NCBI GenBank assembly: GCA_037575805.1
Contig: JAZHPD010000052.1
Coordinates: 124,001 to 188,000 of the forward strand
Source of the DNA: Lecanicillium sp. G3
Taxonomy: Eukaryota; Ascomycota; Sordariomycetes; Hypocreales; Cordycipitaceae
Length of the DNA stretch: 64,000 nucleotides
Direction of reading: 5' to 3'
Below are positions 1 to 10,669 of the stretch, piece by piece; the stretch's first letter is position 1; the number at the start of each line of letters is the position of its first letter. The notes beneath the pieces are model-generated. The model ran no database searches, was not told the DNA's origin, and saw nothing but the letters and a program-made list of their open reading frames with translations. A program made the translations under genes and the position numbers.

Positions 1-482
1 TATTTACACTGTTTCTCGCGGAAATTAAAGAAACAGTCGGGGTAAATTTGTGCAACGTTCGAGTCTGGTACAATCTTAGGATGTATCGCGAGATTTTGGA
101 GGCTGGCTTGTCAAATTCCTTCCGCGGGGGGGAAACGGACGGCGAGGACGGCGCCGTCATGTTACGTGGACGGTAGCGCATGCTTCACGGTATGTATCGC
201 GAGGTTACACCGTGAGCTATCCCTTTGTTGAAGGGCTAGACTCAGAGGGCCAGACTGTCCGTCTTTTTTTTTTTTTTTTCTTGGTTATTTCGGGCCGAAT
301 GCTGATCGATGATGCCAAGTCTATGAGGCAACGGCCGACTATAGACAAGTACACTGCATGTATACATTACGTACACACTCACCGTGACACTACCAAATTC
401 ACGAGTGCTTTAGACTGATCATGGCTTGAAATCATTATGCTCTATACTGCTTTTGTACGCTTCTTGCGCCGCGCTGCTCTAG
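1..482. other. window edge and galactokinase 3' flank
   Basis: No gene is supported here. The stretch contains a T17 run near 265-281. The 12-mer ATGTATCGCGAG occurs twice, at 81-92 and 192-203. A 68-codon open frame at 212-418 runs through the T tract and lacks coding character. This is probably the 3' flank of the galactokinase gene, which ends at 483. Confidence 0.5.
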
Positions 483-2442
483 TTACGCCGTAAACGGCCC
501 CTCGTGTCCCACCAGGGTCGCGCTACCTCGCGCCGGACGACTCACAACCACGGCTTGGGCTTTCTGCTCCTCTGTCAAGGTTCTCGTAGCGTAGTACTCC
601 TTCTCCAGCGCCGCCTTTACAGCGTCCATCTTGTAGACGGGGACGAGGTGCACGGTGCAGCCTCCCCAGCCGGCGCCGGTCAAACGGCTGCCGTAGGCCC
701 CGGCGGCGCGGGCGATCCGGCAGATGTCGTCGATCTCGGGGCTGCTGCACTCGTAGAGGTCGCGGCACGAGTCCTGCGTGGCGTTCATGAGGTCGCCGAG
801 CTGCTGGTTGAAGGCGGACGTGGAAGAGGCGGAGGCCGGGTCGGCGGACTGGAGGAGCTTGAGGAACTGGACGACGCGGAGGGCCTCGCCGAAGACGTGG
901 AGGGCGCGCTGGCGCAGCTTGAAGCGGTCGGCGCGGACGGTGAACTTGGACATGTACCGGCTCTCGAGGTTGGCGACGGGGTCGGCCTCGCTGATGGTTG
1001 TGGTGGAGGCGGGTCCCTCTTCGGCCGCCATCTTCTTCAGGTCGGCGACGGCAGAGGCATTGAGCACCTTGGCGAGTTCCTCGCGGGTATAGCCCTCTTC
1101 CTGGGTTAGCGTGGACTCGGCGAGGGCGATTAAGCGGCGCAGCTGGTCCTCCGGGTCGACGCCCGCAAAGTTGGCTGCGGCGTAGACGTCGTGGAAGCCC
1201 TTGAGACTGGTGCGCAGAGGGCCAGCGTCGAGGGGCAGGGCTGTGCCGGGTGGGTTGGCGACGGCGTTGAGGTAGCCGGCGGCGAGGCTGCACTCGACGA
1301 CGCGCAGGTTGTAGCGGGTGGGCGCGGTGTCGTGCTTTGTCGAGGTGACGAAGGACTGGGCGATGACGAAGCCGAGCTCGGGGCTGGTGTGCGGGAACTT
1401 GATGGGCTGAGCGTCGAGACGCGGGCTAAAGGAGACGAAGAGGGCGGAACCGAGCTCGGAGAGTACAGAGGCTGCCTGGTCCATTCTACAAAGTTTGTTA
1501 GCTTTGTTGGTCTGGAAGTGCGGATGTGAAATGTGACGAGGAATAAGCCACGGCGAGGGAGTGGCGTGTGTGGATGTATCGAAAAGTATCTGGGAGGTAC
1601 TGGGCGTGTATTGGGTGTGTATTGGGGTATATCGAGAAGTATCTGGGAGGTATTGGCAGTGTACTGGGCGTGTACTGGGCGTGTATCGGGCGTGTACTGA
1701 GGTGTATTGGGGTATATCGAGAAATATCTGGGAGGTTTTGGAGTGTACTGGGCGTGTGTTGGGGGTATTGGGGCGTATTGGGGGTGTAGATAGTCACTTA
1801 CCCCCCAGAGTAGACTCCAACGGAGCGCTCGCTAACAATGGCGAGCTCGGTGAGCTCCTTCTTGTCGACGGGGGCCTGGCTGTTGGCCGTCATGACAGCG
1901 AGGGCGCTGGCGCTGACAAAGGCGGCGCTGGAGCTGAGGCCGCCGCCAACGGGGACGGTGCCGTCCATGATGATGTCCATGTCACAGGGGCGGAATTCCG
2001 TGCCGGCGGCGGCGGCTTTCTGGCGGAGCAGGGCGAGGGCGCCCTTGAGGCCGCTCTTGAAGTAGTTGGTCCACTCCGAGGCCGTGGCGTCGATGTCGAT
2101 GGCGCCGGAGGCCGGGAGGTCAAACTCGCGCGAGGGGAACTTGGCGCCGTCGACGTTGCCGATGCGGATCTTGTAGGTGTCCGGGGACGCGGCGGGCCGG
2201 AAGGCGACGGCAATGACGGCGTCGGCGGTGATGGCCATGGGGAGGACGGCGTAGAGCGAGTAGTCGATGTGCTCGCCGATGATGTTGACGCGACCGGGGG
2301 AGCGGGCGACAAAGGCAGGGCTGGTGCCGCGGTAGGCGGCGCGAAAGGCGGCATAGAGGGTGTTCCAGCGGGTGGACTGCTGGGGGAGGGCGTCTTGCGG
2401 GTAGATGTCTGCGAGAGACTTGACGAGGGGGACTGAGGCCAT
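483..2442 (-). CDS. GAL1: galactokinase (GHMP kinase)
   Basis: It phosphorylates D-galactose to galactose-1-phosphate with ATP, the first step of the Leloir pathway, in the cytosol. Exon 1 is 2442-1802, the intron 1801-1486 and exon 2 1485-483, giving 547 aa, normal for filamentous fungi. The galactokinase signature RSPGRVNIIGEHIDY is near residue 48, the GHMP phosphate loop GGGLSSSAAFV near 167, and the C-terminal GHMP motif GAGWGGCTVHLV near 480. The splice restores the conserved YSGGMDQAASV exactly across the junction (GG|A), which fixes both boundaries. The intron is 316 bp, far longer than most others here, and is filled with a degenerate GT-rich minisatellite. No other GAL gene is adjacent; Leloir genes are commonly dispersed in filamentous fungi. 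The identification is very secure. Confidence 0.95.
1568..1797. repeat. degenerate minisatellite inside the galactokinase intron
   Basis: About 230 bp of short related units rich in TACTGGGCGTGT and TATTGGGGTATATCGA on the + strand. A longer module, TATCGARAARTATCTGGGAG, occurs three times, starting at 1577, 1630 and 1715. The array lies entirely within the intron and accounts for its unusual length. Homogeneous spacing is absent, so the array is old or has been rearranged. Confidence 0.8.
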
Positions 2443-4276
2443 GGTGAGAGGTTGTTGGTGATGGTGATGTTGGCGATGTAGAGGTACTAGGACGGGCGGC
2501 GTTGGAGGAAGGGATGCGGAGGGAAGAAGAGGGAGAATCGAGCGCAGCGAGGACCAAAAAAAGAGGAGATTTCAGTATGTTACACAACAGATGCAGATGC
2601 AGAGGGGAATATGAATTAGAAAGTACGAAATTGAGGCCATGAAGCTGTCGTCTGGCCGGTGGTTGAGCTACCCCGCTGTTTTGGAGGCAGAGAGTGGTGC
2701 GCTTGCGGGCAATTACTCGGAGGTTGGGCCAGTTTTAGGCTGTTTTGGGGGATTCCAGGGCACTTTTTTTAAGTGTTCCTGGCGGGTATTGTCGAGGTTG
2801 GTTTAGCGGGGTTGAAACTGCCCCTCATTGTTGGTGGTGGTGCCCCCGCAGTGTTCGGGATGACGTTGATGGGGGATGACGGATGTGGTATATCTAGATG
2901 CTGATGCGGGAAGGACGCGGTAGTTTTGTGGATGGCGTGTCTGCGTCTCTCTGGTGCTTGTTTACATTTGTAGTTGGTTGTGCTGATACAACTCGAGAGC
3001 CGGGTGATATGAGATGCGGTAACTAGTTTAGTTGGTATATGCAGCATATGTTTCTATCGCTAAGAACCTGCGCAGGATGTCGATTACTTTTGCGCTTCCG
3101 GGAAAGAAGTAAGAAACAGGAGTCATCACATGGCATATCTTCTCTGTCCATGATTTTTGTCTATTTTCTTTTCCCACTCAGTCGTCGCCATCACAAAAAG
3201 GGTCTTTCGCCGCGTGGCTATAGGGTATGCTACAGCAACTCGGCCGTTCTCATATCTACCACTTCACTATCACCAGACGCGTACAAGCAACATCTTTACC
3301 AGGTCAAGCCTTGTTCGGCAACACAGCAATTCAGCGCACAAATAATACGCGAGATGCAAAAAACCTTGCAAGGCCTTTCCCCTTCTCCACCGCGGCCCAA
3401 CGTGCGGGAGCTTCACACTGGGTGACGGTGGGAGGGGTGCGGGGTCTTATTGCACCAGATGGGCAAGTCCAGCCAGTCAGCGTCAAACCAGGGCCATGGC
3501 ATTTCCGACTTGCAAGAAAAACCAGGTGAAAAATAAATAAAATAAGATAAAACGAAATAAAATACAGCTAGCATCAGACCCTCCGTTCAGCTGGGTCGCC
3601 GCCACATGGGACGCACGACTTGTAACTGCTCGTCGCCTTTTCCCGATCCCAGGCCAGGGTCCTGCCAGCGTGTCAGTGGGGGAGCGTGTGTCCCTCGGCG
3701 CGGGCAGAAGAACTAAGAGGCAAGAAGCAAGAGGCAAGAGGCAGATTGAACGACTGCTCCTTCCTCCCGCGCTCAGCGCTGTTGCCGTGCGGCCCCTCGT
3801 GACATGTTTTCGCTCTCAGCCCATCACTCACGCCCATCACGCCCCAGCCAGTGGCTGCAAGGCGTGGTGCCGCAACAACGTGACAAAGAAGAAATAGAGT
3901 AGCCTTGCCCGCAAATCATGACGAAACACATCTTTCGTTACAGGGAATACGCCCAGCAGTCTGCACAAAGACCAGTGCGAGTGGATTTATTCGGCTGGGC
4001 AGAGGTTGCTTGCTTGCCTTCCTTGTGCAGTGCAGCTGCAGATATGCAGACATTGCACACGCCGCGCACTTGCCCCTCCCCCCCTTCCCACTTTCTGGCC
4101 CTTTACCAGTCCGAAGGCTGCAGATGGCCTACAAATAGCCCACTCCTCTTTCTACCTTCTCTCCGGCAGCTTTGACTTTTCCCTTCTTTTCTTCTTCTCA
4201 TCACCAGCATCTTCCATCTTCACTTCCACCAAACACACCAAACCACCAAACCAAACCACATACAACAATATTCATC
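2443..4276. other. intergenic region between galactokinase and metallothionein
   Basis: A 1.8-kb divergent region carrying the upstream sequences of galactokinase (-) and metallothionein (+). Open frames at 2769-3047 (-) and 3039-3529 (+) are low-complexity or lack recognisable motifs and are not called. The last 120 bp before the metallothionein start are pyrimidine-rich, typical of a fungal core promoter and leader, with an AT-rich TATA-like CTACAAATAG near 4129. Confidence 0.6.
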
Positions 4277-4428
4277 ATGGGTGACTGCGGCTGTGCTACC
4301 TCTGGCTCCTGCGGCTGCGGCTCTGGCTGCACCTGCGCCAACTGCCCCGTACGTTTCTCTCCAGCTTGAACCACGACGTCGTTGTGTAAATGTAAATGCT
4401 AACGTCTCTTCCATGACAGAACAAATAA
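4277..4428 (+). CDS. copper-type metallothionein, 26 aa, one intron
   Basis: It binds Cu(I) and probably other soft metals through cysteine thiolates in the cytosol. Exon 1 is 4277-4348, a 71-bp intron 4349-4419 (GTACGT to ACAG, branch GCTAAC), and exon 2 4420-4428 encodes only Asn-Lys-stop. The protein has exactly 26 residues, with cysteines at 4, 6, 12, 14, 18, 20 and 23. This is the arrangement known for the Neurospora crassa copper metallothionein, which is also 26 residues and begins MGDCGC. No aromatic residues or His are present. Unspliced reading would run 7 codons past the cysteine core. Copper induction is expected from the family, not demonstrated here. It is far too short for default gene callers. 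It sits 7 kb from an HMT1-type transporter. Confidence 0.93.
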
Positions 4429-4836
4429 ATGTCGGTAGCAAACACAGCATAATACAATACTGTTAACAAAAAACAAAAAGGATAATGCGTCTATTGCCGT
4501 GATGAAATGACCTATAGTGCCGTGCCATGCAACCCAAAGACTTGATGTGCACGACCGTGATAAAAAAAAAAATTAAACTGTAGAAACGCATAGGTGAGAA
4601 TCAAACAAATATTTCGCTCATTGTAACATCTTCCAGCAAATATTTCCTCTTCTCGCGTGTTGTCTCGCTACCGTCGTAGGTCGTAGGAGGGTTGGATTCG
4701 GCCGGCAAACACGCATCCGTAGAATAGATTGCCTGCATCCGCCACCGTCGCCGCCGCTCACATCGCATGGCGCGTCAGATTCGGCTTGTGTTTCGTGTAA
4801 CCCGATATCGATTTTCGTATCTCTTGTGTTCTTCCG
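4429..4836. other. 3' intergenic between metallothionein and membrane protein
   Basis: A convergent-gene spacer holding the 3' ends of the metallothionein (+) and the four-helix membrane protein (-). It is AT-rich with an A10 run near 4562. No coding signal was seen. Confidence 0.5.
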
Positions 4837-5547
4837 CTAGTCGTCGTCGGCGAAAAAGGCAAGAACCGGAGTGTACGCATGGTGAGGCGCATGCATGGCG
4901 GCGTGCACGACACGGCACTTTTCCTCGTCGGTCCAGTCGCCGCGCTCCTCTTCTCCTTGTATCGTTCGGTAGCCGCTCGAAGGACAGTACCCAAAGACCA
5001 CCGCCATCTCAAACAGCAGCCGCGTGCTGTAGAAGCACGCCGCTGCCGTGGCCATGGCTACCCCGCGCAGCGCCCAGCACGTCGTCACCACGCCGTCGGC
5101 GTCGACGCTGCTGCCGTTGCTGAGCTCCAGCACGGATCCCCGCGCCAGGACGAGGTTGGCGAGGCCCATGATCCAGAGCACCGCCAGGAGCATGTCGTAG
5201 AGGAAGCCGACCGGCCGGCAAAAATGCCGCAGGTGTATCATGGCGATGCGGGCGAGGAAGACGACGGTCGACAGGACGGCGAGGGCAAGTCCAGACTTGA
5301 CTAGACTGTATGTTTACGCTTGTTAGAAGTTGGACAGCATCGACGGTATGTCGGCGACATACCTTGTGGCCTCGCCAAAGGGCTCGTCGGCGGAGCACGA
5401 CGGGTCATCGACAGCACACCGCAGCGACTGCAGCCGCGTCGCCGTGAGCGTCGCGTGTAGAGAGTGCCCCGTGGCGAGGCACACGATGCATAGCTCGGCG
5501 ACGAGGAATCCTCGCAGAGCCACGTCTCCAACGGTCAGGCCGGGCAT
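4837..5547 (-). CDS. four-transmembrane-helix protein, unknown function (MARVEL-like topology)
   Basis: The family is not recognised. Exon 1 ends at 5363, a 57-bp intron spans 5362-5306 (GTATGT to CATACAG), and exon 2 is 5305-4837. I chose the ATG at 5547 (217 aa). An in-frame ATG at 5700 would add 51 residues of Pro/Arg-rich low complexity, but it lies only about 17-25 bp from a TATA-like element at 5717-5726. Four hydrophobic segments are visible: near residues 5-28, 65-85, 95-117 and 130-165. The C-terminal cytoplasmic-looking tail holds a Cys-Pro-Ser-Ser-Gly-Tyr patch, an acidic stretch and a terminal DDD. The spacing resembles MARVEL-type proteins, but I see no diagnostic residues. Orthology is untested. 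Confidence 0.7.
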
Positions 5548-5716
5548 GACTGGACAGCGGGCAGCTCTCACCAGGCGTCGAGGAGGCGGTCGGGGTCGGG
5601 GCGGTCGAGGCGGGGCCGGGAGCCAGACAGTGAAATCCCCGCGATGCAACGGCTGCTGCAAGCCATCTCCTCCCGCATCGCGCTTCGTCGGTTTAGGCAC
5701 GCCAGGTGCATGCCGG

Positions 5717-5726
5717 TATTTATAAG
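5717..5726 (-). promoter_or_regulatory. TATA-like element CTTATAAATA
   Basis: It reads CTTATAAATA on the minus strand, about 170 bp upstream of the ATG at 5547 and only about 17 bp upstream of the ATG at 5700. This distance favours the internal start for the membrane protein. Confidence 0.5.
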
Positions 5727-6931
5727 AGACCCCGGGACCAGGGTGTGTGTGAGAGGTGCGTGAGGAGGTTTGCGGTGCTTATAAGGTTATTTGCTCGCCC
5801 GCAAGGGTGTGGCGACGCTGCGGGCGCTGCGGGTGGGCTGGCCATCCGGGTGGTAACCTGCTCATACTGGCGCAGGGCAGCCTAGACGGGATCCAACCCG
5901 CCATCTGTCAGGATGTTAGCCTGGCAGTTTTGAGTGCCAATCTCGGGAATTGATGCAGCGCGTGGTCACGGGTCGGCATTCCAAGCTTCCAGGACGTTTC
6001 GCGACATCGTGGCCAAGATGGCGACATGTACATCTCGTATTAAGCAGGCGTGCGTGAAGTGAGCAAGTTTAATAGAGCCCGACGCGACGCAGAGTGAGAA
6101 TATTATGCTCGCGTAAGCCTGACGAATCTGCCTGACGAAAAGAGGAACAGATGATTCACGTCATGAGAACTGCAATTTCGGAATCACGGATATACAACGC
6201 GCCGCGAGCTGCCTGTACGGAGTACATCTGTACTATCTGTAAGGCTGTGTTTATTGTTGGCCCCGCCCGCTGGAAGTAGGCAGAGAGTTGACAATTATTC
6301 GTGTTTTTCCGTCTTTCACCAACATTTTGCAAGAATATCGCCAAATCATCGCAACATGATCTGATACAAGAAACATGGCGATCGTTCACGCCGCCGAGCT
6401 GCTGCCCGATCTGGCCAATCGATATGGGGCTCGTCCGGTCCTCCTATTGGCCCCTGCGTCAGCTGGCTGTAGGTGGTAGGTAACTGGTGACATCAGCGCT
6501 CAACAAGAGCTGCTCCAGGCAGGTGCGGCGCACTGTAGTGCCTGCCTCGGCCGCCTGTCCAGCTTAGTTAGCACACTCACTGCGCACGCGCTGCGCTGCG
6601 CTGCTGCACGCTCGCCAACAAAAGTTGGACCCTCACTCAACCTCCGTCGGAGTCTGAATCATCGCGCGCCGCCGCCTCGGCTACTCGACAATCCTTTTCC
6701 TGCTGCACCGCATCGGCTTCTCTTTGTCTATTCCTCTTCTTGTACCTGCATTCTCTTCACAGGTTGTTTTACTGACGCCTTTGTCGCCAACTTTTACCCC
6801 TTCCGCCGTTCCGCGCCTTGTCAGACGGCCATTCGGTTTGTTCGCCAAACGCCGCACGAGACATGCGAGCTGCCTCCTTTACGACCCGCGAATAACATTT
6901 CCACACCCATCAAAGCCGATACCCAAACACA
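5727..6931. other. divergent intergenic region
   Basis: 1.2 kb between the membrane protein (-) and the RING-CH gene (+). It contains a TACGGAGTAC motif at 6216-6225, one of several in this window, and CT-rich leader sequence from about 6690 to 6930. No gene is supported. Confidence 0.5.
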
Positions 6932-8712
6932 ATGGAGGCGGGCGAGAGACAAAACGCAGACTCGAGCCCCGTACTCCCGGCGGCCGCCATGGAGGCCATC
7001 ACCGCTCCGCGCGCGCCCGATGCGCCCCGCCGCTGCTTCATCTGCCTCACCGACGAGGAGCCCTCCGATCCGCCGGGCAGCTGGGTTGATCCGTGTCCCT
7101 GCACGCTCGAGGCGCACCAGGACTGCATGTTGTCGTGGGTGACGGACTGCGAGCGGTCTAACCGCCCGCTCAAGTGTCCTGTCTGCAAGTCTACGATTGA
7201 AATGGAGGGCCTGTGGGATCCCATTGTCACGGTGACCGACCTGATTGCCAAGCGATTCACCAAGACGAGCCCTCTGGTGCTATTTACTGCGTTGTCTATG
7301 GGAGTGCAGTTTAGCATGCAAATGTACGGTGCCATGGCGTTGTGGACGTTTTCCGGCAAGGACGCCATGATGCGTTTCGTTATGGGGCCGGAAATGATGA
7401 TTGATGGGAGGCGGACCGCGCCGCTGGCGTTTGCGCGCGAGCGCATCGCAAATGCTCTGGTCCTCATGAATGTTGCTCCAGCTCTGCTGATTGGGCACTT
7501 GTTCCCCGGTTGGAGCAACAAGATCTTTCTGCCCACCGCATCTTTCGTAAGTACAGCACATGTCACGTCTACGATTTTGACTAACCGAAATAGTATGGCA
7601 TCTACCATGTCATGCACGATGAGCAATTCTTCAGCTGGCCCCCTTCTCCGCAGCTGGCCATGGCAGTCTTTCCTTATATTCGCTCCGTCTATTACAACAT
7701 GTACAAAGAACTCGTCCTGCCTTACGAGTCCAAGCTCAACCGCCAGCTTCTCGGACTACCCCCGGCCGAGCCGCGCCCGGCGCCGGCGAACCAGAACCAG
7801 GACGACAACCGGAACGGCAACCAGGACGGTAACCAGAACGGCAACCAGAACGGTAATCAGAATGGCAACCAGAACAACGGCGAGCAGCGCCAAAACGGCC
7901 GCAACGCCGCGCGCAACGCAGCCCACGCCCAGGGCGGCATCCTGGGAATCCTGCAGACCCTGATTGATGCCCTCGAGCAGGATGAGGAGGCCGATGGCGT
8001 GCACGACGGCGGCCAACAAATGGGCGGGTTCCAGATTGACATTCGCGTCGAGCGAGATGGAGAGGGCGAGGGCGAGGGCGAGGGCGAGGGCGAGGGTCAA
8101 GGTGAGGGCGAAGAAGGCGGCGAGGAGGGTGCCATGCTGGAAGTCATTATGGAAGAACTCGAGATGGACGAGGCCGGTGATGCGGGGGACGTTGGCCTCG
8201 CCGACCCTCTCGAGGAGCAAGAACAAGACGCAGCACCAGCGCCCATCATCCCCATGAACCGACCTGCTGCACCCGAGCCCATCCCAGAGGCACCTGCAGG
8301 CGACGCCGCCGCGCCCGCCGATCCAGCTGCGCCCGCCCAAAACCACGAGGTACCGCAGGCCCCGGCGCGTAGAATGGGCCTCGGCGCCATCCTCTCCAAC
8401 GTCTCCAACGCCATTGTTAGCGCGCTCATCCTCCCCGGCGTGTCGTTTGCCGCGGGCGAGACGCTGCGTCTCATCCTGCCGCGGGACTGGACGGCCGCGC
8501 CGCTGCGAAACCCCTGGATGCGGTCTGGCGGCGCGTCGTTGGGACCTCGGCCAGGGCTCCTCCAGCAGCAGTGGGGGCGCAGTCTGGTCGGCGGGTGCCT
8601 CTTTATTGTTCTGAGGGACTTGCTCCGCGTGTACACCAAGACGCGCAAGGTGGCGGCGCTGTCGAACAGGCGGGTGAAGAATGTGGACCGGCCGAGACGA
8701 GTGAAGAAATAG
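6932..8712 (+). CDS. RING-CH (MARCH-type) membrane E3 ubiquitin ligase
   Basis: A probable membrane-anchored ubiquitin ligase. Exon 1 is 6932-7546, a 47-bp intron 7547-7593 (branch CTAAC), and exon 2 7594-8712, giving 577 aa. A C4HC3 RING variant occupies about residues 34-90: CFIC, then CPC, HQDC and CPVC, with His in the fifth position, as in RINGv/MARCH ligases. Several moderately hydrophobic segments follow (about 110-210). The acidic, disordered middle contains a 12-bp coding minisatellite (NGNQ units, 7813-7872) and a Gly-Glu repeat (about 8062-8112). A conserved-looking C-terminal block has hydrophobic stretches and ends in a basic tail, RRVKNVDRPRRVKK. The arrangement resembles MARCH5-like or Doa10-like proteins, but the exact orthologue is not assigned. 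Confidence 0.85.
7813..7872 (+). repeat. 12-bp coding minisatellite (NGNQ units)
   Basis: Five 12-bp units of the AACGGCAACCAG type with third-position variation encode NGNQ/DGNQ repeats in the disordered linker of the RING-CH protein. Confidence 0.85.
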
Positions 8713-9276
8713 AAATCACTGTATTCCGCCAAAAAAAAGAAATAAAACAAATTGTCCCAAGATGGGAATATGTTTCTAGTATTTAGCAAATCGCATGGAT
8801 ACGGAGTCTGGGGGTTTCTGGTTTTTACGTGAGGGGAGAGGTTGTAGCAGTAGCAGAAACAATTGATCCTAACTCTTGATATTAATATTTCAACTCTAGT
8901 GCAGATTATTTAGAAATGCATCGTAAAATTTGTCCAACTTCAACGACTTGTGTACTTTAATCGTGTGCAACGGTCATGGAATAAAATGCCACGATTCCTC
9001 GCCACCTAGGCAGACCCCAAATGCGTAACTACTAACTACAAGGCGATCAAGGGTTCGCCGCCAGCCCAGCGCGGGGTGGACGGGCAGAAAATGCGCGGCC
9101 AGGCCAGCGGCCCAGCCCACCTTTTCCCGTGGGCACCGCACCGCAACCGCTTTTCCCCCCCAAACTTCCAACGTCGTTTGCCAAAGTTTCCCGAAGCCCT
9201 GCTACATCCGCCCCCTCTCTCCCTCCTTTTTCACCTCGTGCTGCTTTCTCTGAAGAAGCAGATTACTTCAGTCACA
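8713..9276. other. intergenic region upstream of the SGT2-like gene
   Basis: Carries the RING-CH 3' end and the SGT2-like promoter. It becomes C/T-rich from about 9170 to 9270, just before the start codon. No further gene was seen. Confidence 0.5.
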
Positions 9277-10669
9277 ATGGTAATGTCTCCCCCCTCCAAC
9301 CCCCCTTCTCAGGCGTTCAATCTGCTTGTCGTGGCCTCCCCCGCGGCTGCATGAACCCCGCCATATCCCCCTCAACAACAAACGAAGAGCTTCATCACCC
9401 ACGCTTCTTCCCTAAACCCCCAATTCTCGCTTCCACTGCCGCATTTCGCTAACACCTCTCCACCCCCGCGCCAGGCCGCCTTCTCCTCCAAGCAGAAGCT
9501 GGCCCTCGCCATCTGCGAGTTCCTCACCACCTCCACCACCGACGGCACCCTCACCGCCGACGACAAGGACTCCATCGACGTGGCCGTCAACTGCATCGCC
9601 GAGTCCTTCAAGGTCGACCCCGCTGACAAGGCCGCCGTCGCCTCCGCCATCGGCGCCCAGAACCTCCACCAGATCTACTCCGTCTACGAGGTCGCCAAGT
9701 CGCGCAACAACCCCAACGCCGGCGCCAGCGCCAACGCCAGCGCCGCGACCGCCGCGACCGCCGCCGCCGCCGCCGCCGTCCCCGCCGCTGCCGCCACGAC
9801 GGCCGAGGAGGTCCCCGAGGACAAGAAGCGCGAGGCCGACGGCCTGAAGAGCCAGGGCAACGCCGCCATGGCCGCAAAGGACTACCCGACCGCCATCGAC
9901 CTGTACACGCAGGCGCTGGCCCTGCACCCGGGCAACGCCGTCTTCCTGTCGAACCGCGCGGCCGCGCACTCGGCCAACAAGGACCACGCGTCGGCCAGGG
10001 CCGACGCCGAGGCCGCCGTCGCCATCGACCCGGCCTACACCAAGGCGTGGTCGCGGCTCGGCCTCGCGCGCTTCGCCCTCGGCGACGCGCGCGGCGCCAT
10101 GGAGGCCTACGGCAAGGGCATCGAGTACGAGGGCAACGGCGGCTCCGACGCCATGAAGAAGGGCTTCGAGACGGCGAAGCGCCGCGTCGAGGAGATGGGC
10201 GGCGGCGAGGACGGCGACGACGTTGCCGCCCGCGGTGCCCCCGGCGCGGGCGGTGCCCCAGGCGGCATGCCCGACTTTGCGTCCCTGGCCAACATGTTCG
10301 GCGGCGGTGGTGCCGGCGGTGGCGCCGGCGGCATGCCCGACCTCAGCTCCATCATGAGCAACCCCATGTTCGCGAGCATGGCCCAGAACATCATGAGCAA
10401 CCCCGACATGATGAACAACCTCATGAGCAACCCGCGCCTGCGCGAAATGGCCAACCAGTTCGGCTCCGGCGGCGGCATGCCCGACCTCAACAGCCTGATG
10501 AGCGACCCCAACATTGCCGAGATGTAAGTTGATTTTTTTCTTTTTCCTTTATTCACTGCCCTGGGTCAGTGTACAAAAAACTGACAAGTATAGGGCCCGC
10601 AACATGATGGGCGGCGGTGGTGCTCCCGGCGGTCCTGGCGGTCCTGGCGGCCCCGGTGCTGGGCAGTAA
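9277..10669 (+). CDS. SGT2: SGT2/SGTA-type small glutamine-rich TPR co-chaperone
   Basis: In the GET pathway this cytosolic co-chaperone captures tail-anchored proteins and hands them to Get4/Get5. Exon 1 is 9277-9279, only the ATG; the intron is 9280-9474 (195 bp, branch CTAAC); exon 2 is 9475-10523; intron 2 is 10524-10593; exon 3 is 10594-10669. This gives 375 aa. Residues about 2-60 match the SGTA dimerisation domain (KQKLALAICEFL). An Ala-rich linker follows, then three TPR units at about 120-230 (SQGNAAMAAKDYPTAIDLYT). The C-terminus is Gly/Met/Asn-rich, with repeated MSNP motifs and a PGGPGGPGG tail. The ATG-only exon is inferred: without it, the dimerisation domain would lack its N-terminal part. 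Orthology to SGT2 is strong from the domain order. Confidence 0.9.

Noticed and set aside
504..1529. Long + strand open frames opposite galactokinase exon 2
   Set aside because: Antisense shadows of a GC3-rich exon; composition Gly/Ala/Val with no motif.
483..2442. GAL gene cluster around galactokinase
   Set aside because: Neighbours are not GAL7/GAL10-like; only galactokinase is present.
3590..4115. GCTG cores as copper-responsive sites upstream of metallothionein
   Set aside because: Several GCTG occurrences exist, but a 4-base core is too common to support.
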